A DNA stretch of 44,651 nucleotides from Oppiella nova (GCA_905397405.1 CAJPVJ010000078.1:1-44651), one strand, 5' to 3'; positions 10,166 to 22,081 are shown, counted from the first letter of the stretch. The notes: a model not told the origin generated them from the sequence alone. Numbers and translations are program-made.

Positions 10166-10294
10166 TTTTGTGGCGAACCCTCTCTATCCATAATCCACTC
10201 CTTCTTCCCGCTGTAGTTCTTCTTCTGATGCATATCTTGAGTCCATTCTCTGCGACGGCTGTCAACCACTCTCTCGATCTCTCCGTCCGAATAG
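10166..10294 (-). CDS. Srrm234: Srrm234 exon 2, haplotype C copy
   Basis: Second cwf21 exon, beginning YSDGEIERVVDS and ending before a GTAAGAC donor. It is 129 nt versus 132 nt at 7251-7120. The copies read DREGSPQ here and DRDDSSPQ there, and MHQKK versus MQQKK. Both keep the frame and splice sites, as expected of two functional alleles. Confidence 0.8.
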
Positions 10295-10377
10295 CTTAAG
10301 ACACCAACAAATGAGTTAGTAATCGGTTATTACGTCAGTGCTTAAGAGGAATGTATGGCAAGTGATGGACTACTGAC

Positions 10378-10616
10378 CCCTGGCTCTCCATATCCTCTGT
10401 GAGCTGAAGACATTTGAGTTCAATCTGTCGTTTGTTCTGATGCTCTAAGATCTCTTGATTGGGAACTCTATTCAACTCCCGCTCCAGACGTTTGAAGTCG
10501 TCTTCGCTCTTGTATTGAATCTTATCCTTCATTTGCTTCACAAAAGACATATTCCTCTGGACGTAGCCATTGGTACCGCTGCCACGAGCCGTCTGTAAAC
10601 CGATTCCGTTATACAT
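10378..10616 (-). CDS. Srrm234: Srrm234 exon 1 (cwf21), haplotype C copy with native upstream context
   Basis: Same 79 codons as the copy at 7573-7335, ending at GG|GTCAGT. This copy is contiguous with the orphan gene and ALG10. The downstream exons 3-7 of this haplotype are missing because the contig begins at 9618. Confidence 0.85.
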
Positions 10617-10830
10617 GTCTGACGCCCACGAGGTATGCGATTACTGTTATCACCACAAGGATCTGATCCAACAATAATTGGTGTTAAATATTGGCATTAA
10701 ATGAGTCAACACTGCGATAGTAAGCGAAGACAATTGAGACAAACCTGTTGGAAGTGATGTGAAGTAGTGGTGAAGAGTCGGTGCAGTGAAACGAGTGGTC
10801 ACTTCACAGACAATTGAATCGGACTTTCAA
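10617..10830 (-). promoter_or_regulatory. Srrm234: Srrm234 5' untranslated exon and intron
   Basis: On the minus strand a pyrimidine-rich leader ends at 10745 with CCAACAG|GTTTGTC. A GCGTCAG acceptor stands two bases before the ATG at 10616, defining a 126-nt intron (10744-10619) in the 5' untranslated region. The transcription start is probably near 10790-10800. Read from splice signals only. Confidence 0.5.
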
Positions 10831-11512
10831 TACGTTTTTCAAACACTGTTTTCAATACAAATAAAATGAATGACTCTTTCATATGGTCTCACATTTGGGT
10901 CACACATACAGTATGTCATCGATTGCCTCACAAATATTGTATACGTCCCATAGGAATGATACAGAACTGAATTGATCCAGGACTAAGAACTCACATAGAA
11001 TGGCATATCGCAGTAACTACACATTTATAATTGTAGGAGCTTGCTAATTGTAATCATTTGATTATTGAAATTTGCTATACTGTACATCAAATGATATATT
11101 TACAACAATTCATACAGTTTTGTTCACTTAATTCATGCGGTAATGATAGACAATATTACCACAAATTTTTTAAAACTTCACAATTTATTCAATCATTCAT
11201 TATATTAATATTAAATGTGAAACAAATGAATTACATTTTTAGTAAATGATTTTTAAATTAATTCTTTTAGGAGATTAGAGATTTATATGAAATATATGGC
11301 TAAAAAACATAAGTCTCTAGTGTTGGTGTGAATGTGTGTAAAATACAAACTTTTTAAACGTTAAACAAAATCATAATTGTAATAATGTTTCATGATTATA
11401 ACAAAATAAATTTAACTAACTTTAGTCGTAATGTATATAAAAAGTGTATATTTTGATATAATAAACAAAAACATAAAATATTAATTGAATGATTGGATGA
11501 GACATCAGTACA

Positions 11513-11779
11513 TCAGTGGAAGTGGAAGTGGAAGTGGAAGAGTCTTCGGAACTCGTCATCGGCTCTGAATTGTTGCATGAATTGACTCATGTCTTCACTC
11601 TGGAAGTTGTTGTGTCTCTGATAGGACTCATACATCGATGCACTGGAAGTGGAGGGTTTGTCCTTCGCTTTGTCCACACTTTCCATAACTTTAAACTTCT
11701 TGAGCGGAGGACCAATCACATCATGGGTCTCACTATTCTTCCTCTTTTGAACCACTTTTTTACCACATTTTTTAACCAT
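11513..11779 (-). CDS. Small basic orphan protein, ESYQRH family member 2 (88 aa)
   Basis: Intact intronless frame of 88 codons between ALG10 and Srrm234 on the same strand. Basic N-terminus (MVKKCGKKVVQKRK), PPLKKFK (nuclear-signal-like), a Ser/Thr-rich linker, MYESYQRHNNF, an acidic stretch with SQFMQQFRADDEFRRL, and an HFHFHFH tail encoded by a CACTTC microsatellite. It is homologous to the 78-aa protein at 258-494. No recognised domain. A CCAAT box (11927-11931) and CRE-like motif lie about 150-170 nt upstream. The copy at 8181-8447 is the alternate haplotype. Nuclear role is inferred, function unknown. Confidence 0.62.
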   Translation of the reverse strand: MVKKCGKKVVQKRKNSETHDVIGPPLKKFKVMESVDKAKDKPSTSSASMYESYQRHNNFQSEDMSQFMQQFRADDEFRRLFHFHFHFH

Positions 11780-12251
11780 AGTTTGCGATACAAACGGATT
11801 ATTTGTTTATTAAACACGATTTGAGAGTTGAGTTATGAGAGGAAATGGCGTTCACTGACTATAGTGACTGTAGGCCTCACTGTCCGCGCACCCAAACTTG
11901 ATGTGCTCTCAAATCCCTGTTCACTGATTGGTCACATCGTGAGTGACGTCTAATCGTCTCTACTCTCAGTTCAAATGGATATTACTATATGAATGAGAAG
12001 TATTGCTAAAAATAAAATCACATAAGACTAAGAAACACATGAACTAAATATAAGTTAGTTTTAAAACTTTATTATTAATCAAAACATTTGTCGAAATATT
12101 CTGTAAAAAATTCGTAAAGTTAAACACAAAAGCGATTCAAATGAATATAAAAATAATCAATAAATATATTTCATACAAAATACAATGAAAAACGAGTTTT
12201 ATTGCAAAAAATAAATAATTAGATAAATAGATATTTAGATCCGTTTGTTGA

Positions 12252-14129
12252 TTACCACATAATTCTCTGCAATTCGTTATTTTGAGGCCATTTGAATGTA
12301 TTGAATACAAACATATAGAGAGTGAAGGCATTGACGGCCGTATATAAGAGCACTTCGAGGGAAAGGACGGCCGGATTGGTGGGCGCGATGTTGAGCCGCC
12401 ATATGACGAACGGGACTATAAAATATCGCAGCTCTAAGAGCTTCTGAGGGACTGTCGACACGAATGTGCAGAGGATTAACAGTGTCTTGAAGTGCGCGTC
12501 CTTTCGCTGCAGTAACTGAAACATCGAGACGGCTGTGAACACGTAGACGGGAACCACGGCGTACGGCACGACTGACCCCTCTCTGCCCAATATGCGTCTC
12601 CATATGTAGAACGTGTAGTGCCTGTTGTCGGCCAACAGGTACGGGTGAGTGTAGGAGAACCTGTTGACCAGCACCGCCATCACGACGACGCCACTGACCA
12701 CTCGCAGTGGATATCTCACAGATATTGACATAAATTTCTTTATGTTAGCGGACGTGAAAATCCAGGGAAACCCGAAAAATGATACAAAACCCAAAAAGTA
12801 TGGTATTTGTGCCAAATGTAGGACTGCTTCGTGCGCTAATCGGTCGCCCAAAACAATACCTGTCCATAGATTTTAAGTGATGAGTCAATTGCTGAATACT
12901 GTATTAAATCACTGTTTTATACCCTTATTATAGACGAGGAATGCAATGAAAGCGATTCCCAGCAAAGCATATCCGCCGCAGACCATCAAAATCTGTGGCA
13001 TTGCCTGCAGTAATGACTTCATTAATGATCTCCTCTTTGATTTATCGGGACTTCTGTTCATTATCTTCAATACAAATCAAACAATTAATTCATCAAAATA
13101 TTAGCAAATAATTCAATTATAAAATCAAAGATTAGTGGAAAGTAAGAGTGAATACCTGTTCACAGAATATCTCAATTGTAAGCTATTATTAATGATTAGT
13201 TAGAAATTAATTTAAGACATTGAGGTTAGTATGGAAGCAATGAGTGGTTCGGTTGACAATATAGTGACAAACGGGTGCTTACCTTAAGACTCGTGTGCGC
13301 GGCCAAGAAGAAGACCCAAACAATGTTTGTCTGTCTGTAGAGCAGAGATATGGCACCGAATAGTGAGGCCAACCATTGGTAGTCATTGACGTCAAACATA
13401 TACATGAGTAGTACGAAGAATAGAGACCCGGGATCTGTATAGTAGAGGAATGAGAAGAAGAACAGTGGCGGAAGTGTTGCCAAAGACACGGACGAAAACA
13501 GTAACATTAGTCGGGAAGTTCTCTACGGGAAAGACATCAACAAAAAACACACATTTAGTCTAAATTATCATTAATTGCGGACACGATTGACAACAACTAT
13601 GTGTTAATAAGTTACGGGGAAAGGGATGGCGTGTGGGAGCACTTACCGGTGCGAACCGGTGTATTTGAGCCGATATTAAATACATGAGATAACTGTTAGC
13701 GCACGTGAAGATGACATTCATGAGTCTTAGGATAAAAAGCGGACAAATCTTGGTCTCGTCCTCTTCGCCGAACGCATACAACTCGGAGAAGGGTTTGAGG
13801 AAACCAAGAGTCGTGAGGTATAGGCCCGGAGGGGTCGTTATCTTCGGGTTCCACTGCAATGCAAACACACCATTATCACCCATTCATCCCATGGCATCAC
13901 ACATCTCAAGACATACGTAAGTGAAGTTCCCTTTACAGTAGGTCTGTGTCTGTTGCACGTGAAAGATCTCATCCATGTAGGGCTCCGGGAGCTCGGAGTT
14001 GATGAGTATCATGAGGGCGAGTACGGCAAAGCCCAGGAACGTGCCCATCAGGATCACTATCTTATTGAACATCACCTCCGATGTCGCTTTACTGCCAACG
14101 AAGCCGTTTTGTCGCTCATTTGGTGCCAT
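12252..14129 (-). CDS. ALG10: ALG10: dolichyl-P-Glc alpha-1,2-glucosyltransferase (469 aa)
   Basis: Five exons with consistent phases: 14129-13917, 13853-13647, 13522-13283, 13064-12923, 12859-12252; length 469 aa, close to human ALG10. The enzyme adds the third, terminal glucose to the lipid-linked oligosaccharide in the ER lumen, completing the N-glycan donor. Visible family features are the luminal acidic motif EPYMDEIFHVQQTQ (residues 49-62), WNPKITTPPGLYL after the first junction, YRQTNIVW in exon 3, GDRLAHEAVLHLAQIPYF in exon 5 and SYTHPYLLADNRHYTFYIW before the end. About ten or more hydrophobic segments are spread over the length. The last codons are duplicated at 7674-7708. The gene is complete; the start is the only ATG ahead of the first membrane segment with a clean downstream donor. 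Confidence 0.95.
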
Positions 14130-14929
14130 CGCTCGTCAATTGTCTCGTATTGCCATTAATTACACGAATTGTCACTGAAATGAATAGTTTGCCAAACTTT
14201 TCACCCGATTATTGGCATTGGATTGACCGAAATATTTGACGCGATATATGAAATACGAGATATTTTTTGAATTACAAATACTTTTTTGCTTATGAGTTGA
14301 CACAACAAACACTGTGTGTATTGGAAACTGTCATTCAGTGCTACACATATACCCAATACGCTGGATATCCACGTGTAATGCTTTACCAGCCGTAGGCACG
14401 CCTTTCCCCACTCCCTTCCCAACCAATTATCGCAAGCTTTTGCAGAAAACTTTTCTAACTTTTTTAATGAAGGTATCATTTAATTATTGTAGTCATGAAT
14501 TATTTTGTCGTTTAATTACAATTTATTTGTTTTAAATCATACGTTCAGTGGTTGTGAATACAGTACAGTATATCCTTATGAACTCATTTATCATATGTTT
14601 TTTAATGACTTTGATTACAATTCATGAGTTGTATTAATATATTACGATTACATACACTTAAATACACTTTAATTATAACAATTTTTATATAATTTATTAC
14701 TTATTTGCCATACAATTAAGTATTGATTCAATCAATGAAAAAGTATCGACTGTTTTATGAGTACTGTTTAATAGGATATAAAAAATGCTTAAAAAAAGTT
14801 TACGAAATAAAAGTGATCAAAAAAGTTTTGATAGGAGTATAAAAACATTTGAATTGCGAGTAAAAATGAATTGAATTCAAAAAAGTGAATTAAAAAGAGT
14901 ATTGAGATTCAGATATGAATATGAATGCC
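14130..14929. other. Intergenic: ALG10 promoter and citron-like 3' untranslated region
   Basis: Both genes run leftward. The 800 nt hold the citron-like 3' end (a minus-strand AATAAA-type signal near 14691) and the ALG10 upstream region. No coding exon is seen in either orientation. Confidence 0.5.
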
Positions 14930-17900
14930 TTATTTGTAGTGTCGGTCCAACACTTCGATCATTGAATCGGTGAAAGAGAAGCCGTCGTTCTCTTTATTGT
15001 CACAAATGTCTACAATTTCGCGGAACTCCGACTCGAGTATGGCGTCAGACATGGCGGCGCCGCTGTCGGGCTCGTTGTTATCGGTGGTGCCGCTCGAGTC
15101 CGAGTGGTCCTCGTATTTAACAAACGTCTCTTCGGGCGCCGACGGCTCTAACGGCTCCACACGTATGACATCGTCCACGCGTTGGCTCTGATAGTAGTCG
15201 TCGTCCAACTGGTTGTCCACATCATAGCTACTGTGGAAGAGCTGTTGCATCATTTGGACGGGTAGTCCGCAATTATTAGGCATTTTGTGTGAGCACTTGG
15301 TGTGTGTGGTGGCACTGCATTCGCTGCATCGCACGGCTTTGCGCCCGAAGTGTATGTTGTCGGCACACGACACGCATTTGGTGTTTGGGATCTTTGTGGT
15401 GATCTCCACAAACCGATGCGGAATGTTGTGATGCATGCGCTGCGACCCCAACGACCAGGTGTCGGCCGTATTGTGCACACGATTCTCAACCCTCTGTGGG
15501 ACGCGATTCCTGTTGTCTGTGAACAACGGCTTTCGGAAGACATCATTGGATTGAGAGTTAAGACTCGAGTCATCAGTTTTTATTGAATTCTTTAATTGAA
15601 ATACTGAACAAAGAATACATGATTCGGGGGTTAATATAAACTTTGCATAAAAATAGATAAATTCTGTGATAAATGTCTTAAACAGACCTTCATTTTTAAA
15701 AAAGTTTGCGTCGCCTTTCAGTTTAGCGATCTCATCGACAAGTCGTCTATTATTAGACTTCTCTTCGGCTAACGCTTTGTAAATATCTTTGGAATCGAGC
15801 GGACAGTTAGGCGGCGGACGCGGACTATTGCTTACAAACATTTTGGTTGGGGTTATACTAAACAGTGGCTTTAAATGACAACAAAATTGCGGTTTCAATG
15901 GTTAAACAGGTGTTAAACAGTATATATAAATAGTGCGTTCAAATAAAATCTCTTAAAAGTTAATATAAAATAAAGACAATTGATTTTTGTGACCAAATAT
16001 CTCATGTGTTGGCAATGCGTTGGCAATCAAGTCATGCATTCATTTCTTTACCTTCTTTTGCTTCAAAAGCGAGTCATTCTTGTCTTGGAGGTGATCGATG
16101 GCCTTCTTCTGTTGGATCAGTTGCTGATTATAGACATCCCTCTCGCGGTTCATCTCATCCTCCTTCACATCCATCTGATGGTGTAATGACTCGATGCGAT
16201 CCTCCAGTTCCTCCACTTTCTCGTGCCTATCCTTATAGGCGACGGACAGTTCCGCGTTCTTCATCTTCAATGTGCCGATTGTTGTGATGTGTTTCGCCGC
16301 CTCCTCTTTGATGGCAATCAGCTGTTCCTCCAAAATACTGATCTTCGCGTCCAATGATATGATAACCTCATCGTTAGAATACATGTTCTGTTCCTGAACT
16401 GAGAAGCGCTCCTCGAGTTCGCGACTCTTTTGGCACTCGTTATGCAACTCCTTCTGAATGGCCGCTAACTTCTGCCTCTCGGTGTCAATGAGGGCCTCGT
16501 ATTCGATGCGTTGGGCCTCCAATCGGGCAAAGATGTCGTCCCTCTCCTTCAGTGTTGCGTCCAATTTGTTTCGCACGAACTGTAAGTCTTTGCTCAGCTT
16601 CTGGACCTCCGAGAGGGTGGAGTCCTTATCGGCCTTGAGTTTCTCCCTCTGGGCCCCAATGCCCACGTATTTGGTCTTAAACTGTTCGGCCTGTTTGTCC
16701 ATTTCCTTGCACTGGTCCTGAAGTATTTTGTTTGTATTCTTCAGTTTCCGATTCTCGCGGTCTTTGGTGTCGATTTGGTTCGCTTTGGCGGTCAACTCGC
16801 TCTCGAGGTTATGGATCTTATCGTACAGATCCTGCAATCGATTGCTATTCTGTTCACCTTTTTTCACCGAATCCTCATATTTTCGTTTCCAATTCAGCTC
16901 TTTGTTCAACTGATCCCTCAGAGTCTATGAGAACACATCCGATAGAGAAGTCATTACTTGAACACTTATAAAATACTTTTATTGTTATAATTGTCACAAT
17001 GATTATAAAATTAAGCAAAAAATACAAATTTAATGAAATGATTAATTAATCCATAAATAAGACATTAAACAAGAGATAAATATCGTTATAATAAATGTGT
17101 CAAAAGTTAACTCAATGGACAACTGATTATCGTATGCGTGACTAAATAGGATTGCATTTGAATTTCTAAAACAAGTGATTAAATAAGAAGTGAATCACAA
17201 GAATGACTAAACGATTGGCACAATGAGTGCCGATCTATTGACTGTTTGGAGCGACACTTATCTCAACAGCAAATGTCAGATTTGGGATACAATTATAGCC
17301 AACCTTTGTCTCATCGCTCAGTTCACGCACTCTTTTCTCGTAATTATCGCGCATTTCCTGCAAAACAAGACAAACCGTTAGGCAAACAAAAGCACTACAA
17401 GACAGACACCGGTGATGACAGACACCGGCGATGACAGACACCGGCGATGACAGACACCGGTGATGACAGACACCGGTGATCACAGACACCGGTGATGACA
17501 GACACCGGCGATGACAGACACCGGTGATGACAGACCTGTTGATGGAGTTGTTTGGCGTCGTTCTGGTCGTGAAGAGCGCGCAACTCATCGGTCAGTTGTC
17601 GGACACTCTTATCCTGATTCCTGATCGTCTCATTCAACTGAATGTCTTTGTCTTCGAGCAGTCGCTTGAGTTCATCGATAGAAGCGTTCATTTTGTTCAT
17701 CTGATCCTTGAGTTCCCTCTTCTCTTCTCTCAAGTATTTATTGATATCTCGGTATTTCTCGACCTCTTTGCTGGCGTACCGGAGCTCTCCCTTGAGCGCC
17801 TTCAGCTCCGACTCGTGTCTCTGCGTCATGTCGTCGTTCAAGGTCTTGAGGGAATGGAACTCCTCTTTGATCTGATCGTGTCTGTCCTCAAACTCATCCA

Positions 17901-18009
17901 ATCGTCGCCGCAATTCAGTCACTTCCGAGGCGTCCGTCGCGTCGCCGCCGACCGCCGCCTCCTTCACGACTCGTTTGTCCGACTGTTTGCCCCTTTTGTT
18001 GGCCGACAT
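14930..18009 (-). CDS. Citron/sticky-like coiled-coil and C1 protein lacking kinase and CNH (751 aa)
   Basis: Five exons with matching phases: 18009-17536, 17357-17304, 16924-16052, 15868-15688, 15603-14930. Residues about 25-520 are nearly continuous coiled coil. CPLDSKDIYKALAEEK and then MHHNIPHRF followed by a C1 zinc finger (H590, C604, C607, C620, C623, H628, C631, C639; CADNIHFGRKAVRCSEC) match citron kinase (Drosophila sticky), including CGLP after the last cysteine. Citron organises the midbody in cytokinesis through Rho and kinesin contacts. Unlike fly and vertebrate citron there is no N-terminal kinase, and after C1 only an acidic tail of about 110 residues instead of PH and CNH domains. 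The exon-4 acceptor (AAAG at 15869) is the least certain. An in-frame upstream ATG at 18072 would add 21 residues. Orthology rests on motif recall. Confidence 0.88.
17401..17535. repeat. 16-bp minisatellite in citron-like intron 1
   Basis: About 8.4 head-to-tail copies of GATGACAGACACCGGY, with variation mainly at the last base and one TGATCACAG variant. It abuts the exon-1 donor at 17536 and fills about 135 of the 178 intron bases. The unit is much GC-richer than the neighbouring intron DNA, and its copies resemble the donor (GTCTGTC). Confidence 0.95.
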
Positions 18010-18189
18010 GATTGCCACCCAATCGATGCCAAGACTATGTGGTGATAATGGATGTGATAATGGATGTGACAATCGGTGGTGCGATCACTGAAGCGGACGA
18101 TTGTGTGCTTCAAATGAATCACTCATTCAATGGCAACGCTTTCACTCAAAACAAACTCAACTCTCAATAGACTCTGAGATTCAAAACAC

Positions 18190-18300
18190 AGTCTCTCAGT
18201 GCTCTCATTGGCTGACACGCACTGCACGAGCAGTAAGCGTTCAGAGCAATGCTTGGCTCCCATTGGTTGCCACCCATGAAGTGAGCGATCATTTAAATCG
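18190..18300 (-). promoter_or_regulatory. Citron-like gene promoter with two CCAAT boxes
   Basis: Two ATTGG motifs (CCAAT on the gene strand) lie at 18206-18211 and 18261-18266, 55 nt apart, in a GC-richer segment 180-260 nt upstream of the ATG. Paired CCAAT boxes at such spacing are typical of NF-Y-regulated, cell-cycle-type promoters. That assignment is inference. Confidence 0.5.
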
Positions 18301-21300
18301 TTGAATCGCTTATCAATTTAGTGAACAGTATTACAGTTAAGCTTATATTAAACCATATTAACTGTCATTATGTTTTCACCATGGTAATATAGGCGCCAAT
18401 CAACACAGTAGATATTAATATTATCACCAACAACCTATTTTATAATACAAAAAACTTAGCTAGCTTTATATAACTTTAAACAAAAAACTTTATATAACTT
18501 AGCAAGCTCATAGTTATGAATAGACACAATTTACTAAATTAAGTGCTAGAGTATTATAATTGAGATATTTTTGGACACAATTACTCAATCATATGATTAT
18601 AATCTGTGATTTGCATTCAATTATGAATTTTGTTATCAATTTTTAACTTTAAATATTGTTTTTTAATTGATACAAAACTTTTTGATTATATATTAACATT
18701 CAATTTAAATGCAGAATAATTAGTAAATTGATAGTTTGTTTAACATTTAACTGCATTTTAATAGATAATTATTATCAAATACTATATTATTAAAGCCCAG
18801 CGGTTAGGACCTGGATATCATCCTATTATTACATAGCCATCAGCTTATAGTCAATATACTCGGGGCCATTTATGTCTATATAATTATGAGTTATTTTTTA
18901 ATTTAAAAATTAGGTTTTAAAATTAAATTTTAAAATATTGCATAAAATATTAAAGAAATCTATATTTTTTGTTTTAAAAAGTTGTTTTGTTATTAATACA
19001 TTGTATTTCGGGTTAATAACAAGTTTGATAAAGTTAAAAACTTTTTTGAATTGAAAACAATCGATAAAAATGAGAAATGTATAAAAATATTGTATTTATT
19101 TAGCATTCTAAATATATTTTATTAAAATATATACACGTGTATAACATAATGGAGAAATGTTTTAATCAATTTTACATTTTGTTTAATATTAATAGATAGG
19201 AAAACAACATTTATTTCTAATTTTAGATAATACTGTGAATACAATATTTGACATTTCAGTCTCTAATCAAGACTTGAGATTATTCTGGGAATTGATCTCT
19301 AGTTAAAAGATATGATATATTTCTCTCAGAAGAATAAGAGTTTAATTAATCATTGAATATATAAATACTAAGTTTTAAACTTTATTTTTATGACTTAATT
19401 TAGCTCTAACTCTGCGTTAAACTCTCATATAATTTATAATAAAAGATCAGATAATTATTAATTAATTTCTTTGCAAACAGTCTCAAACTTGGGTTCATAA
19501 CATAAAGTGATTTATTAGTTGTAAAAATAAATAATTTCTGACAAATAAATTATTTTGATATAAAGGCAATGGTCCGCACAAACAGTATCTTCATTTGTAT
19601 CGATAGTTTGTGGTCCAACCCATCCATAGTCTCGGCGATAAGATCTGTAAACCCGTTATAAATGCGAGTTCATTGAAGTTTCAGAAAGTTTTGGTCCAAA
19701 CTCATCGCCCAATCAATTAATTAATTAATAATAAACTGCTTTTGTCTGTAAATATACACCCATTTGCAATAAAACTAAAATATAACTTAATATTGAATTA
19801 TAAATCAAATAAAGCTGAATACTAATGTATTGTAAAATACTGATAACAATGTTATCAGAAAGTGTTTAATAATTAATTGTTTCTCTCAAACCAACAAAAA
19901 TTACATTTTATGAGAATTTAATATTCAATTATAGTTAGTATTAAATTAAATTATTGAATAAATTGAACGCTAGATAAATTTATAACTATTATTTTAATGA
20001 TTTATTAAATCGTAAAAAATTTTACTTCACTTAACAATTGACAAAATATTTTATTTCTGTAATTAATAAAATATTATTAATATTATTAAATATATAAAAT
20101 AATTTAAAATCATTTGATTTATTAAGAAAGTAAACAAACTATAAAATAACTGATCAACTATTTAATAAGTGATGCGAGAAATCGACTTAAATACGAGTCC
20201 ATAAATAGTACCCAAAAATGAATCAAATGTAAGTCAAAATGAAAACCTTTTGGTAATTAATGCAAACAGATTGCCAGTGAATAATATTTAACTGAATGGC
20301 CGTTCAAATCAATAAATTTAAGCTCTATTTTCATAAATATATGTTTTAAATACATTAAATAATCGATTATTGCAACTCCTAAAGCATTTTGTTTTCTAAA
20401 TGGTTTCAGTCATACAAAAAGTTTTTGAAAAGTCAAATGCTGTGAGAAATCAATTTTAAACGGAATATGACTTTTCTCGTGGAAACTCTTTACTTCCTAT
20501 TTATTAAATAAGATTTATGTCCATTCATTGAAATTAATTGTATTTATGGTCGCATTATATCACATATATTTTGATTAATTATACACCGTAGCATAAAGTC
20601 TCAATTAACTGTCATATGTGTATTGACTCTCGATTTAACACTCAATTAGTTTTTGTTTTATATCTCAAAACAATTTTCAATAATAATTTGGTAATCCAAG
20701 ACATTTTCCTTACGAATAATTTAAAGTTTTTGATTTCTAAATGTTTTTCGTTATCAAAACCACTAGTTTTGCAATGTTTTCATTAAAGTTTCATTAAATC
20801 AAATGTTGGGAAATTCAGGGTAGTGAACATATTTTATAAATAAATTGTTAAAATGAATTGATGATTGCCAACGTAATGACAACTAACCATATGTTTAGAT
20901 ATTAATATAAATTTATACTGTAGCCGTTTAACTAACTCTTTTTTGATATTGAATTATGTTTTAAATTAATGGTTGATATCATCGGGAAAATGTTTTCCAT
21001 TATGATAGCACCTATAATTTAGTTTTTATTTAAATAAATACTTGCTTACAATGTCTTGAACCGATTATTACAATTTCAATGGTAATTCAATATGTGATTG
21101 GAATTAATAACAATAATTTTGTGATAATAATCCTATGTTCAAAAAAATACTTATGAGTGGTATCGCATAAAATTCCGTGTTTTTAAAGATTGAACAACTT
21201 TTGGTGCATTTGAGAGATTGATAAGTATTTTGTAAGTTTTATTTTTCATTTCCTCTTCTCATCAATCGTTTTGAAACATTCTTTAAATTCATATTTAAAT

Positions 21301-22030
21301 CCTAAACATAAGTCAAAACTACATGAAATTAGTGATTTTAGTGTTGAGTTAATAATATGTCTTAAATATTTATATATTTCTCCCAAATTCAGGGGGCAGT
21401 GAGTATTCAGACATTCAAACATTTCTCGTCAATCACACGAAGAATATATTTATTATGAAATTCCGATTCAAAAATAATTTTTCCAGTGAATTACTAATGA
21501 AAATTGCAATAAATTATTCATCACTTATTGAACACTCATTTATTATATAAATATTAAATATGTTTAATAAATATAAATATATTCAACTGCAACAAAAATC
21601 ATTTGATTTTTTGAATTTTAAATTACATTTTGACATCAAATGTAGTGAAGAGTAGAGGAAATACTACAAGAATTACCAAAAGTTACCCAACGATTAAACG
21701 TTGCTTTAATTTCTGTGAAAATTTGCTTAAAAACTTTGCAAATGAAAAAATATTTCTATTAAATATTCACTAAATATTCAGAGGAAAAATACAACGATTG
21801 GGGAAATAAATGAATTGACTGTAAATTATGTGAAAATTTTAGCAAAACATTATAAAAAAAGTGTTGATTTTTTAGACGAAACCGGGAATCACATTGAGTT
21901 TAATGGTGTGTTTTGACTGTTTCGCACACATTATATAATATGTAGATCTCAGGTGTGAGTCATCGATGATAAAAAACAAGTGACAGAATATTTGTGTGAA
22001 AAAGTATTATAAACTTTTATTACGTAAAGA

Positions 22031-22033
<3 letters not shown>
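18301..22033. other. AT-rich intergenic region between the divergent citron-like and Bicdr genes
   Basis: No ORF or exon can be supported on either strand. The sequence is uniformly AT-rich with short A/T runs and no terminal repeats or transposase-like coding sequence that I can see. Confidence 0.45.

Positions 22034-22081
<48 letters not shown>

Larger units (their letters stand above)
9618..10715. repeat. Haplotype copy C of the Srrm234 5' region
   Basis: Counterpart of 6624-7672. It is 49 nt longer overall, chiefly because 9945-10046 replaces the unrelated 6951-6999. It continues without a gap into the orphan gene and ALG10, so this contig shows the true upstream context of Srrm234. Confidence 0.8.

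Noticed and set aside
7292-10616. Triplication of the Srrm234 first exon as a real gene family
   Set aside because: Copies are delimited by single Ns and match as alternate haplotypes over kilobases; exons 3-7 exist only once.
17401-17535. Possible CRISPR array (regular 16-bp repeats)
   Set aside because: The units are contiguous with no spacers and lie in an intron of a eukaryotic gene; this is a minisatellite.
17395-17536. Open frame encoding CHHRCLSS repeats as a real protein domain
   Set aside because: It lies after a usable donor at 17536 that joins in phase to the conserved coiled-coil exon. The open frame is a by-product of a 16-bp repeat lacking stops in any frame.
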